Both the position numbers and the translations under genes were made by a program. The notes beneath the pieces are model-generated. The model searched no databases, was not told the origin of the DNA, and saw only the letters and a list, made by a program, of their open reading frames with translations. A stretch of DNA of 64,000 nucleotides from Nissolia schottii (Eukaryota > Streptophyta > Magnoliopsida > Fabales > Fabaceae). Positions 47,371 to 59,403 of this stretch are shown piece by piece (position 1 is the stretch's first letter; each line of letters opens with the position of its first letter). The stretch covers positions 717-64,716 of the forward strand of contig QANU01058774.1 of assembly GCA_003254905.1 (NCBI GenBank), given 5' to 3'.

Positions 47371-47553
47371 ACTCAACGAGATAATAGTCAAAGGAATTTG
47401 AAGAAAGGGACTAGCACAAAAAAATTTATATTATAATCTGTGATACTGTGGTGAAAATAGACAAAGTAAAGTGCGTATATATAGTGAATAAGACAAGGGT
47501 TTAGGGTGTGTTTCGAAGGGGAAAAAGAAGGGGAAAAAAGATGAGAGTGACTT

Positions 47554-48267
47554 CACTACAAGAAAAAAATACACTTTTTAACAACAAAAATGCTACATGC
47601 ACACCCAATTTTATACACCCATACATATACCATTAATAATGCACAAACTTTATTCTCATGAGTGCACAAACATTACAAACTTATAGATGGTATTCTCAAT
47701 TATACTTAATTAAGTGCACAAACATTACAGACATTAAAACACAAACTTTATGTATATAAGTATAAGGTGTATGTATGGTGTATATTTTTTGGTGTACATG
47801 TAGCAGGACTCTTTCAACAATTCAAAATACGTTTCCCCACAGTTCAAAATACATTTCCTGACGATTAAAACTGCTTCTAGAGGAAATTATTGGCAGTTTA
47901 GGAACCACCTCCATTACCAGCGTCGTGAGGAACTTAGTGGCGGTTCAAATGAGCCACCAGAACAACCACCAGTAATTGCACAATTTGTTTATTGGGGATT
48001 CCAAAACCGTCACAAATTGTTTACAATTAAAAACGACAGTATATTTTGCGGTGGCTATAAACTGTAACCATATTCAGATCTTAAAAAATACTACATAGTG
48101 TTGCGGTGGTGCCATCTTCAAAATTTAAATAATACCAACACATTGCGGCGGTTTGTAACTACTGCGAAAAGTAATTCATTAATTTAAAATTTTTCATTTA
48201 AAATCTGCTTTTTGATTTTTTTTTATTTTTTGGTTCCTTATATTTACATACTTTCTTAAATTACCAA
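47554..48267 (+). mobile_element. 5' fragment of a second CACTA-like element
   Basis: Begins CACTACAAGAAAAAAA, a CACTA-type terminus, and contains GGCGGTT/GCGGTGG words typical of subterminal repeats (47930-48175). No opposite terminus is found; the sequence ends at the ambiguous base 48268, after which repeat B begins. The subterminal word differs from that of the element at 36674, so it is a different family. Confidence 0.5.
47591..47805. mobile_element. MITE nested in the CACTA-like fragment
   Basis: TGCTACATGCACACC (47591-47605) and GGTGTACATGTAGCA (47791-47805) form 15-bp inverted termini with one mismatch. The 215-bp body is AT-rich and non-coding. Confidence 0.6.
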
Positions 48268-48294
48268 NGGATCCTACACCATGTAATATTAAAA

Positions 48295-50125
48295 ACAAAA
48301 AAAAGTACACTAACAATCATTTTAAGGTGCTATGAAATTAGAATAATACTTCTAATAATGACAACTCCCATCAAAACTAGTATACGTTAGAAGCATTGAC
48401 ACAAACAATATTAGTATACGTTAGAATCTTAGAGAAGAGAAGTAATTTAAATGAAACAAAAATGGACTCATGAAATTGTCTACCTAAACCAAAAAATTAC
48501 AAACTAAAAAAGGGCTATCGAAATGGGAAAAGGTTACTAGCTATTTACATCGTGAGAAAGGGAGAATGAGAAACCCAGTTCCTAAGAAGAGAAAGGAAAA
48601 TTATACTAGAATAATGGCTAATTATAATCTAATCTACAATTAAATAAATGAGCAGTAAAATAACGCATGTAAGGGCTTGAAAAGTAACTTGCCTCACTAA
48701 ACTTTGATCAACGATCCTCATGATTCCCAAAAGCTTAACCCAATTTGTGACTAACAATCCTTAGATATTGAACTTCTGCAAGCCTGCCTTTATGACACTT
48801 TACAAGAAAAGAAAGTAACCATAAGAATGCAGGTGCATTTCAATGTTTGTAAAGTATAATAAAAATAATTTGATAATTCAGTGGCAAACAAGTAATAACA
48901 ATTCATGGATGGCGGCCAAGTTAAAAGGACTAAACAATGTTCCAAACATAAGTTTCCCCCTAGACTTAACTTGATTAATTAAGCCATTTACCTTAGAATT
49001 AACAACAAGTTAAGCACTAATGAATTTCATTTAGACAGTAGACACCACCATGTATATAGAAACAAGTTCAATATCTCTTAAAATAATAATGCCTCGAAGA
49101 AGAGTTGGTCCATGTGCTTTGAAGCTTATGCATTCTACCAAACTCTTCTCTAATTAGAGATAAAATAACAGTGTTGTTGCAATAGCTTAACTTTTGATTT
49201 GTACATTGAATTCAACATGTTGCAAATTCAACTTAAAGGCTGCAATGTAATTAAAGAAAGGAAGAAGTAAAAGAAAGAAAAAAAAACCTCTTCATTCTCA
49301 TTTCTTAGTCATTTAATCAAATACCACATGCGCTTGAGCTAAGAAAAGGAAAGTTTACCAAATCAAGGGAGCAAAAAATTAGTCTGCCCTAACTTTTGTG
49401 AAATAGTTAGAATTTTGTATAACACAAACCTACGTAGTTCATCATGATAATGATCATTTGTAAACCTGAGGCTGAAATTGAAGATTTAAATTAACTTTAA
49501 CTATGCCTTAGCAAACAAAAATGGAATAAATTACGTTGAATTAGAACTATAATTAAGAAGTTGTATCTATGATTAAAAAAAAATTAACAATCAAATCAAA
49601 GAACTGTAACGGATATCTGTTAATCTGAAAATTATCTTAAACAAAAAAAAGAAGAATTATAAGTTCCTTGACATATTTTTGATATTATTGTGTGCACAAC
49701 TAATTAATCCATCAGAATAAATAGACAATTTAGAGAGCAACTCTATTAACGTAATAATCATGGCATGGAAAGGTAAGATGGTGTAGCTGAAAAGAAATGA
49801 AATAGCAGGGCAAGACTACAGACTTGGGTTACATTAGAAGAATCCAGCTGTACTATATTTAAATTAAAACCAAAGGTAAATGTTCCACAAAAGTTAAGCT
49901 ATTAAAAAAAAGGAAAAAAAGAAGATTCAGAAATAGTACAGAACATCCACATAAACCCCTTTACCTCCTAAATGCTAATTAAATCGATCCTAGTTTGGCT
50001 CCATCGATCTCCACCGACATCTTTAACAGCTGCATCATCACAATCACCATTCACCTTCTAATCAAAACCATTTACAAATAAACATATGGAGGAATCATAT
50101 ATAGGCACGCGTAGTCAGAACGTTG
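48295..50125 (+). repeat. Repeat B, copy 2
   Basis: Same order of words as copy 1 with many substitutions. It contains an extra segment near 49757-49980 (AATAATCATGGCATGGAAA onward) that is missing from copy 1 but present in part in copy 3. Confidence 0.75.
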
Positions 50126-50375
50126 CGACTGTGCAGCTGAGAGAGAGAGAGGGGGAGATGATGTGACGATGGCAATTAAGTGATACGATGGTGAAACATA
50201 TATAGGATGGCTAATGATGAGTGTGTGGGGATCATGAGGAGGTGGAGTCTTATTGACGGAACACTATGGTGATAATAATACCCTTGTACGTAGGTAGCTA
50301 GCTGAGTGATGAATGGAGTTAATTGGGACAAAGTTAAATGAATGATCGTCATGACTACTCCTGAGGATACTATTG

Positions 50376-50765
50376 TAAGTTCCTTCACATATTTACTTAT
50401 CAATCAGAATAAATATACAATATAGAGATCGAGCAACTCTATTACGCAATAATCATCGCATGGAAAAGTAACATGGTGCAGCTAGCTGAAAAGAAATTTG
50501 AAGAATCCAGCTTAATTTGATGTATTTGAATTAAAATAAAAGGTAAATGTTCCACAAAATTTAAGCTATTAAAAATGAGATTCAGAAATAGTACAAAACA
50601 TCTAAATAAGCCCACTCCACCTCCTAAATGTTAAAATCGTCGCTAATTTCGCTCTACCTCTAACAACATCCTTAACTACACCATCACGATCACAATCGCA
50701 ACTCACCTTCCAATTAGATCCACTTATAAACATACCGAGGAATCATAGGCATGCATAGTCACAGT
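50376..50765 (+). repeat. Repeat B, copy 3 (3' part only)
   Basis: Corresponds to the last part of copy 2 with an offset of about 716 bases, from AGTTCCTTCACATATTT to GAGGAATCATAGGCATGC. It looks like a local tandem duplication. Confidence 0.65.
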
Positions 50766-50849
50766 TGTCACATCTCGATTTTTTCTCGTGCGAAAAATTC
50801 ACGAAATAAATAAGTGAAAGCTGGTCGGGAAGCGTTTATATTCATGTTT

Positions 50850-51733
50850 AATGTTTAATGATCTCTATGCATAAGAAAGCCTATCACATATAAAATCATT
50901 TAATTGTATTTAAATTATATTCATTTTGCCCCCCTTTCATGGATAGAAGTTGTACACTATTATAAGGTTACTCAAATATACTACCATTAATATAAATGTC
51001 GTTGCTCTCTTCTAGATGCCAAATTTTGAATTTCTTTTTTGAAGAGGAAATTTTTTTGATTGATTCAAATATATGAGAAGAAATGTATAAAAAATACGTG
51101 AGAGGAAGACCTATGAAAATAAAGACCATGAAATTTTCTTTAAATTTTAAAATTACATATATCACTTCATTTTTACAATAATATAGTAATTTGGATTTGA
51201 AGAAGCCTTAAGACCAAAAACAAACAAAAAAAACAACAGTTGAGTTTGGTCATTCATTTAAAAAAGGAAAAAAGAAAAAAAAAATTAATGCTCCTCATAT
51301 GAATTTTACATTTTAAAATAGCTAATTAAAGATCTTTGAATATATCCCACTAAGTATGCATTTTATAATAGATAGTTTGACCAACAAAATTCTTTATACC
51401 TGCAAACGATTTTCAAAACAAATGGAGAGAAAGAAATGGAAAAATAGAAAATTAATAATAATTACTATTTTTCAACATTATTTTTATTACATTGAAATTT
51501 TAAAAAAAACTTTAATCTCTTGATTTTTTTTTTCAAATCATATATGTTATTTTAATTTTTTTTATGCATGTATATCCGCCACATCAAAACTATTCGTGCC
51601 ACAGCCCACATGGCATTTGCACTTTTTTGTTTTTGTTTTTGTCCAAATATAAAATAAGGGGCACACTCCCATTTTCTTACCATAGATAGTAAATTGAATT
51701 CGTGACAAAGGTGATTTATTTTTGCTTTACAAG
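50850..51733 (+). repeat. Repeat A, copy 3
   Basis: Follows repeat B copy 3. It is interrupted at 51733/51734 by the copia LTR, just after GAATTCGTGACAAAGGTGATTT. Confidence 0.75.
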
Positions 51734-52008
51734 TATTGAGTCTCAGGTGCTTGAGAACCGAGAGAGAGAGGAGGAGAGAGCCATCGAGAGATGAGAGAAG
51801 AACAAGTGGAAATTGAAGAATGAATTGGTTAGCTTGCATAGCAAGTAACTCACGGTTTATATACAGCAACAGCAGCTAACAGAAAACCTTTCTGTTATGG
51901 GAAGGAAAACAGAAAAATAACTAACTAACAACCAAGCTTGATCAGCAAGTAAACTAAGCTAGGCTAGTTAAATAGCTAATGCTAATGAAATAACTCATTA
52001 CTCTAATA
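51734..52008 (-). repeat. 3' LTR of the copia element
   Basis: 275 bp beginning TATTAGAGTAATGAG after the polypurine tract and ending CTGAGACTCAATA, with TATATAAACCG as TATA box. The ends TATTAGAG and, in reverse, TATTGAGTC form the terminal inverted repeat. This gives TA...TA rather than the usual TG...CA ends. Confidence 0.65.
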
Positions 52009-52015
52009 CTCCCCC

Positions 52016-55000
52016 TCAAGTTGGAGAATATATATTCAATGTTCCCAACTTGGAAACTAATTGCTCAAATAATGGTCGTGGGATTGCCTTTGTCAAGAGA
52101 TCCGCCACTTGGTCCTTGGACTTGACATGGATAAGAGTGATGGCGCCTTCATTCACCTTTTCCCGTGTGAAGTGGCAGTCTATCTCTATGTGCTTGGAAC
52201 GCTCATGGAACGCGGGATTAGAGGCAATAGCAATGGCTGATTGACTATCACAGTACACACAAGCTCGCCCAATCTCAATTTCAAAGTCCCGAAGAAAACT
52301 TTGGAGCCACACAAGTTCACTAGTGACACTTGCCAGAGCGCGATACTCGGCCTCAGCTGAGGATCTCGACACAGTGGGTTGCTTCTTAGAGCGCCATGAC
52401 ACTAATGAGTCACCTATGAACACACAGAAACCCGTGGTGCTGCGCCTAGTGTCCTTGCAGCCACCCCAGTCTGCATCCACATACGCCTGCAGCCTAATCT
52501 GAGATGCAGCAGAAAACATAAGTCCCTGGCCTGGAGTCCTTTTCAAATACCTGAGCAAATGATGCAAGGCCTGCAGATGAGTGCTCTTCGGGTTGGACAT
52601 GTATTGGCTAAGCTTGTTCACAGCAAAGCATATGTCTGGTCTTGATATGGTAAGATACATCAATCTACCAATCATCCTCCTATATTGGGAAGGATCATCT
52701 AATGGGTCCCCATCATCACTAGACAGGATGAGCTTCGGTTCCATAGGCAAGGTTTCTGGTTTTGCCTCCAAAAAACCCGTATCCTCTAACAGATTTAAAG
52801 TGTACTTATGCTGAGAGAGGAGTATCCCAGCAGGGGAATTGGCTATTTCCAAACCAAGGAAATACTTAAGGTCACCAAGTACCTTCAGCTTGAATAAGGA
52901 CTCCAGTTGTTGTTGAACCTGAGTTATCTTTTCCTTGGATGCACCAGCCACAATGATGTCATCCACATAAACTAGTAAAATCACTAATTGATCAGCAGAA
53001 CCTTGAGTGAACAAAGGGTAGTCATTCTTTGATTGGACAAAACCATTAGCAAGCAAAGAGGATGAAAATTTGTTGAACCACTGTCGAGATGCCTGCCTTA
53101 GGCCATAGATGGACTTCTTGAGTCTGCAAACTAGGTGCTCCCCCTCCTTGTGATAGCGTAAAGGCTTCTGCATATATACCTCCTCTTCAAGATCACCATT
53201 GAGAAAGGCATTGTTGATATCCAATTGCAGAAAGTGCCAATTTTTGATGGCAGCAATAGATAACAAAATCCTGACAGAAGTCAGTTTTGCCACTGGAGAG
53301 AAAGTCTCCTGAAAATCAATGCCAGCCTGCTGAGTGTAGCCTTTAGCTACCAACCTGGCTTTGAATCTGTCAATGCTTCCATCAGACTTGTGTTTAATCT
53401 TGTACACCCATCGACAGCCAATTGTGTGCTTGCCTTTGGGTAGGGGAACCAAATCCCATGTGTCATTGGTCTCCATAGCTTTTATCTCTTCATGCATTGC
53501 CTGCCTCCACTCAGGGTAAGAAACAGCTTGATGGTAGAAATTGGGTTCAGGGATAGTGTCAACATTGAGGACAAATTGCTGATATGTGGGTTGTAACCTG
53601 GTGTAAGTAAAGAAATTAGAGATGGGATGAGAAGTAGCAGAGTTACATTGGTATTGGGATAGATAAGAAGGCAGTCTTGAAGGCCTGGAAGATCTTCTTA
53701 ATTGGGGAACAGGTGGTGTAGGATCAGTAAGTTGTGGCTGCTGCAGCAGTGTTTCAGTGATGGAGATATCCTGTTGTGGCAGAGGTATAACAGTTGTAGG
53801 GAAAGGATCAGCAGGGACAGAGGCAGTGTTAGTGTGAAAGGGGAAAATGGATTCATGAAATGTGACATCCCGAGAGATGAAAAATTCCTTGGTAGCCAGG
53901 TTATACAACCTATAGCCCTTATATCCACTTGGATATCCTACAAATACAGCTGCAGTGGCTCTTGGCTGAAACTTAGTTCTGTGAGCAGCAATGGTGGATG
54001 CAAAACACAAGCATCCAAAAACTCTTAATGAATCATAAGGGGGCACCTGGTCATACAGTTTCTGGTATGGAGACTGAAATTGGAGCACCTTTGCAGGGGT
54101 CCAGTTGATCAGGAGAGTGGCAGTGGCAATGCATTCTCCCCAAAAAGGAATTGGGATCTTGGACTGAAAAAAGAGGGCCCTTGCTACATTCAGAATGTGC
54201 TGATGTTTCCTCTCCACGACTGAGTTTTGTTGAGGAGCTTGAACACAGGAGAATTGATGCAGAATTCCTTTGGATTGCAAGAAGGAAGTTAAGGCCAACT
54301 CCTTTGCATTGTCACTCCTAATCTGCTTTACTACTTTATGGAATTGAGTCTCCACCATCACAACAAAATTGATTAACTTTTGAGTAGATTATGCCTTTGA
54401 TGTTAACAAATAAATCCATGTAAATCTAGTACTATCATCCATAATTGTAAGAAAATACCTATGGCCATAATGGGTAGGAGCATGAAAGGGGCCCCAAATG
54501 TCACAATGAATTAGATCAAAAGCATTTTTAGCTAAATGGTTATGAGAAACATAAGGCAACTTTTTCATTTTAGCAAGGGGACAAATGTTACAAATGCTGT
54601 GAGGTGAAGTGTATTTCAAGTCAGACAACCGAATTTTGTGTAAAATTTTGTTTGACAAATGTCCTAATCTAGAATGCCAAAGGGAAACTGAACTAGCATC
54701 ATTCAGTACATTATTGGAAACTGAAATGGAAACAGAATTACTGCTGTGAGCTTCATCATCCTTGAAAAAATATAAACCTTCAAGGAGATTAGCCTTTCCA
54801 ATCACCCTCAGGTTGCTGAGGTCCTGTATGAAACAAGTGTGTGTGTTAAAAATCACTGCATATGGTCCTTGTTTCAACAATGGAGCCACTGATATAAGGT
54901 TCACATGAAAATCAGGAATATAGAGGACATTATGTAATTTCAGGGAATTGGACAAGGTAACCGTGCCAATAGACTGAACTCTAACTTTGTGATTATTAGG

Positions 55001-56113
55001 TAGGGACACAAAAGAGTGAGACACACCCATAGTTGGAATAAAATTTGATGTGGAGAATGTTATGTGACTAGTGGCACCCGAATCTAAAATCCATTTAGAT
55101 GAAATTGATTGACCTGAGGTATTTGCAGACATGACTTGGCCAAGATAGGTATGTTCAATTGAGGATAGAGTAGTACCTGGAGCCTGTTCCTTTGGATTGT
55201 CCACCTGAGGAACAGATGCTGCAGCCATCTGAGCAGAGAGCATAGCCATTAATTGTTGCAGTTGAGAGCTGTTGAATTGAGCTGGAGGATCAGAACTTGC
55301 AGAACTTGCTGGGGCTGCAACTTCAGTCACTTGATTAGCTGAATTGCTGGTCCTGTTCTTGCCTTTCTTGTAATGTGGAGGATACCCTATGATCTTGTAG
55401 CATTGTGCTTTGGTGTGACCAAGGACTCCACAATGTGCGCACTTTGGTCTGTCACCAGAACTGGTCTTCTTGTCATCCTGACCATTTCTCACAGCAAAAG
55501 AAGCTTGTGAATCCACAGCCCCCACAGCCCTTTGTTTTTCTTCTTGGATCACCAAAGAGAAAACCTTGTTGATGGGAGGGATGGGATCCATTAACAGAAT
55601 TTGACCTCTTATAGCAGAATAAGAGTCATCTAATCCCATCAAGAAACCAAGAACAAATTCTGTCTCAAGAAATTTCAAGAACTGCTGAGTTCCCTCACAA
55701 TTACAAGAAAGAATAGGTCGATATTCACCTAATTCAGTCCATAAGGACTTCAGCTTAGTGTAGTAAAGAGTGACAGACAAACCTCCCTGTCGAGTGGTTG
55801 CTAACTCTTTCTTCAGTTCGAAGATCCGTGGTCCATTTCCTTGCTGGAACCGATCCTTGAGATCCTGCCAAATTGCAGCCGCTGTGGAATGAGTGATGAT
55901 GCTCGCTGAAATGTCTTTGGATACAGAATTGAGGAGCCAGGAGCACACTATGCTGTTAATTCTGTCCCAGGAAGCCATCAGCATTTGATTTCCCTCGGGT
56001 CGAGGCAAGGTTCCATCCACAAAAGCCATTTTGTTTTTGGCTAACAAGGCCATTTTCATGGACCGATGCCAGTAATGGAAATTGTCACCATTCAATGGTT
56101 GAGACACCAGCAT
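52016..56113 (-). pseudogene. Copia gag-pol polyprotein with one in-frame stop
   Basis: The first part (54389-56113, 574 residues) has the gag domain (LNGDNFHYWHRSMKMALL), a zinc knuckle with C225, C228, H233 and C238, the protease motif WILDSGATSH (Asp344), a GAG-pre-integrase motif LWHSRLGHLS and the integrase start FDLIHCDIWGPF. A TAA at 54389-54391 ends it. The same frame continues to 52016 (about 790 codons) with integrase residues (SDNAKE), RT ([18 protein letters not shown]) and RNase H ([26 protein letters not shown]), ending at the polypurine tract. No frameshift was seen, only this one stop and a short N-terminal loss. Such elements move by reverse transcription in cytoplasmic particles; this copy cannot move alone because it lacks a 5' LTR. 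Confidence 0.9.
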
Positions 56114-56130
56114 TAAAGCAGGTCCATCAG

Positions 56131-56292
56131 ATGATAAGATGTATCAAACAAGGTTCTTGTTCTTTACGTAAGAAGTGTATCAAAACCAACGAAAGTAAAT
56201 GGTGCAAATGTGGATTTTGTTTTCTTCCGAGATATGAAAATATCTACAAACTTCCCCCACTTACGTTAACAATGGCCAGAGCCACCCCTTAA
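56131..56292 (+). other. Cys-rich short ORF abutting the copia 5' end
   Basis: A 53-codon frame beginning MIRCIKQGSCSLRKKCIK has six cysteines in its first 30 residues (positions 4, 10, 16, 25, 27, 30) and a CKCGFC motif. No signal peptide is encoded directly upstream. It could be a mature-peptide exon of a defensin-like gene cut by the retrotransposon, or chance. I do not recognise a family. Confidence 0.2.
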
Positions 56293-59019
56293 ACATGGAA
56301 ATAGGCAAGTTATCCATAATATAAGGTGCGTGACCTTTCTTCTGTCTTTCTCCAAAACATCGAGTTCTTCTTTACGTTCCTTTTCTCTCTCTTCATTTCT
56401 TGTCAAGAGTACTACTATTTATATACTCAAAAAATAATCATCTAATATAAAAATAAACATTACAATATAGAAAAGCAAACATTATACATTAGAGAAACAA
56501 ATATTATTACTGAACACTTTTATATGTTGGTGCACACGTGAATTTAATATTGCCACACAACAAAGAAACAAACATTGCCAAATATTTCTACGTGTTCATA
56601 CATACGTGTGTTTAATGTTGTTCTTTTTTTGTTTTTGATAATTTTTGTTTTGTAATGTTTGTTTATATATTTTGATGAATGTTAAGTGATTATTTTTCAT
56701 GTGTACAAATAACATTTTTCTTTTTCAATTAATTAATGACTCACAAGCATAAAATCATTTTCTCCATGTGGTATAAAAGAATGACTCATGTTAGATGAAG
56801 ATGAGGGGTTTGGACAAGTTATAGTCAACATGATGCAATGTCTTTCATGAATTGCAAGACTATGGTTAAACAGGAAAAAAAAATGTACACTGAAATATAG
56901 ACAAAGCAGCAGTGGTCCAAAATCTCTTTAAAAGAGAGGATTAAGGATGATATGTGAAAATCAACACCAACAAAAAAAGGGGATATGTGAAAATGGCGTG
57001 GAAAAGCCATGCCATAGTTACAGTTGTAGTTCAAATTCCTAGAGAAAACAACAAAGGGCACACATGCCTTAAGTACGTCCCAATCGAATTCTCTAGGACC
57101 ACCACTTTTTCCTCTTCAAATTCTCCATTTCCTCTTCACCAATCACACAACAAAAACAATGAAGGTATAAATTGACAAAGATTGAGACATCCAATTCAAG
57201 AATTGTTGTGAAAATTGGAATTGTTCAAATAAAAATCCTAGGACACTCCATTTACCATAAATTAATCATGGAAATTAAGTGTGACTAGGACAAAATGGGT
57301 TATTATTCTGCCATAGTTATTTTTATTAAGAAACTTTCATTCATCTTTTGTGGAACATATATTTTTCTTTGGGCCTTTAAAGACTTAGGTTGAAGAAGGC
57401 TAAGCCCAAACAACTCCTGCCCCACAAGTGATGTCTTGATCATGGCCCAAAGTGCCTGAATACAATGGGTTTGTCAATTTTCCTCACAAGGAAAGTGTTT
57501 AAAGGTGGTGCAGGTAACAAATATGTTTGTTTTACTTGGTAACAGATTTAGGTAACCTTAATGTATCATCTTTGTTTATTCCCAAACTTTCAGTGATTAT
57601 GTAATATTCAAGAAACTAAGCTATGTGCTTCGGTCTTGGTTTTTCACTTGATCTTACAATTTTTTACATGTACCAGACTTTGTACCGTAATAACAAAATG
57701 AGTTTGAAGATTCTTGGTCCGTTTATGATGAATGAGGGGGATTGAGAACCTAGCAATTTCACAACCCTCCTCCTTTAGCTTCTCCTTTCTTTGACATGGC
57801 TGAGAGTGCTGGGGTACCTGCAGAGACTCCAGCACTCGAGATAATTCATGCTTTGAGATATAGAATTAAGGTTAGATGTTTTCACTGCTAGTATAATAGG
57901 ACTATTTGTGAGGAGTTAAGTATAACCTGATTCTTACTAAATGGGGATAAGATCTTACCTTTATTAGATGAAATTTTCTATAATTTTATCTTACTTAGGG
58001 ATTAAGCCACCAAATTAAGACAATCAAGATGTCATGCGCCCATGTTGGATCAGGTTCAATGAGGCGTTTGGGCCTTGCTCTTCAAACTTGGTTGAACCTT
58101 GGGGCCCATATTTTATAGTATGTAACAATTTTAGTGTTGTTCTCAAAGTTTTTAACTCCACAATACAATGTAGCACATTTGATTGTGTGCATGCAATTTC
58201 TAATATATCACTCCACTTGTTTTATAATATCTATAACTTTTTAAATTTAACTTATTCTTAAATTAATTTATCTGATCAATTAATTAACTAGATATATTGA
58301 TTTAATAATATCAAATTTAAAAAGTAATAAATATTATGAAGCGGATGAACACTTTGTACTATTTATTAGTTTTTAATGATATTAGAAATATTATTTACAT
58401 TGACCAAATATTTAAAGAGTTTAATTGTTTTGCACTGACAATTTAAACTTATATTTAAAAGAACTAATTTTTAGGTGCTCCCATACGTTTAAACTTAGAT
58501 AAGTATTATTAATTAATTAAAAGTTAACTACCCTTTCTTTGGGGTTTTGATCTTGTCTCTCATGAGTACCAAAGGTTAAACAATTCTAGATAGAAAATTA
58601 ATAAATTCAACATCCCTTTTTTTTGGGTAAGACTTCAACATCCCTGTAAATTTGGTCTTATCACTTTTGGTATTTCTTTTGTCCTTTAATTAAACCAAAA
58701 TGCTATTTATACTTTCTAAATGTAATTACCCAACAACCACTTAAATAGATAAATAAATATTATAAAATAAATAAATAAATATTTTTAAACGCAAAAAAGA
58801 GTAATATTAAACTCTTGTGTGTTCGGGTACACAAAAATATTCAATAACAATATTTATTTTTTCTTTGTGTAATGTTTGTTTTTCTATTGGGTGATTGTCT
58901 GTGTACAAATAACGAGACTGTTAATTAAATTGTATTGCTAAACTAATCACTTGTTATTAATATGCGTAGGGGATTGCGTCGAGGCCTGGTGGTGCTTATG
59001 CAACAGGGTCAGTCTTTGT
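56293..59019. other. Gene-poor AT-rich DNA
   Basis: No gene recognised. Short frames at 56825-57061, 57644-57835 and 58034-58261 have no domains or splice support. There are short GGGCC-type inverted words near 57370-57450 and 58060-58110. Confidence 0.45.
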
Positions 59020-59403
59020 GAAAAATGGAATGGGATGAAATAAATAGAGATGACAACGAAATTTTTATTTTTTTTATAGAGAGCCTAACAGAGAGGCTCC
59101 AAGGTAACAAGATTGCGTTAAGAGTTCTAGAAGGAAACCATGACTCTGATACCATGTTAAACATTTTGAATAAACAGTTAAAGGAGAACACGACAAAGGC
59201 TAGAGAGAGGTTGTAGAGAATAGATAAATATTGTATTATCAGAGTTGTGTCCTTTGAGTACAAAAAGAACCTCTATTTAAAGGCTAGAAAGAGAATCATA
59301 ACTTAATGACAAAATAATATCAAAATCATGTAATATTCTAACTAAATCAGAATTAAATCAATCTCATATATTCTAAATATAATATTACTCTTAATAATTC
59401 TGA
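59020..59403 (-). mobile_element. Copia 5' LTR with Met-tRNA primer-binding site, truncated
   Basis: Read on the minus strand the LTR runs from about 59403 (TTAAGAGTAATATTATATTT) to 59155, ending TGTTTAACA. It is followed at once by TGGTATCAGAGTC (59142-59154), the primer-binding site complementary to initiator Met tRNA, as in most plant copia elements. Internal sequence follows for only about 130 bases without gag. The LTR is of the same family as the piece at 9240-9446. Confidence 0.75.

Larger units (their letters stand above)
51734..56146 (-). mobile_element. Ty1/copia retrotransposon, 5' truncated
   Basis: In minus orientation the order is gag-pol, polypurine tract (AACTTGAGGGGGAG), then the 3' LTR at 51734-52008. 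The pol order protease, integrase, reverse transcriptase, RNase H defines Ty1/copia. No 5' LTR or primer-binding site is found on the other side: the gag similarity stops near 56131 and an in-frame TGA lies at 56144-56146. The 5' end has therefore been lost, and the sequence beyond does not continue repeat A, so a deletion accompanied the loss. It inserted into repeat A copy 3. Confidence 0.9.
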
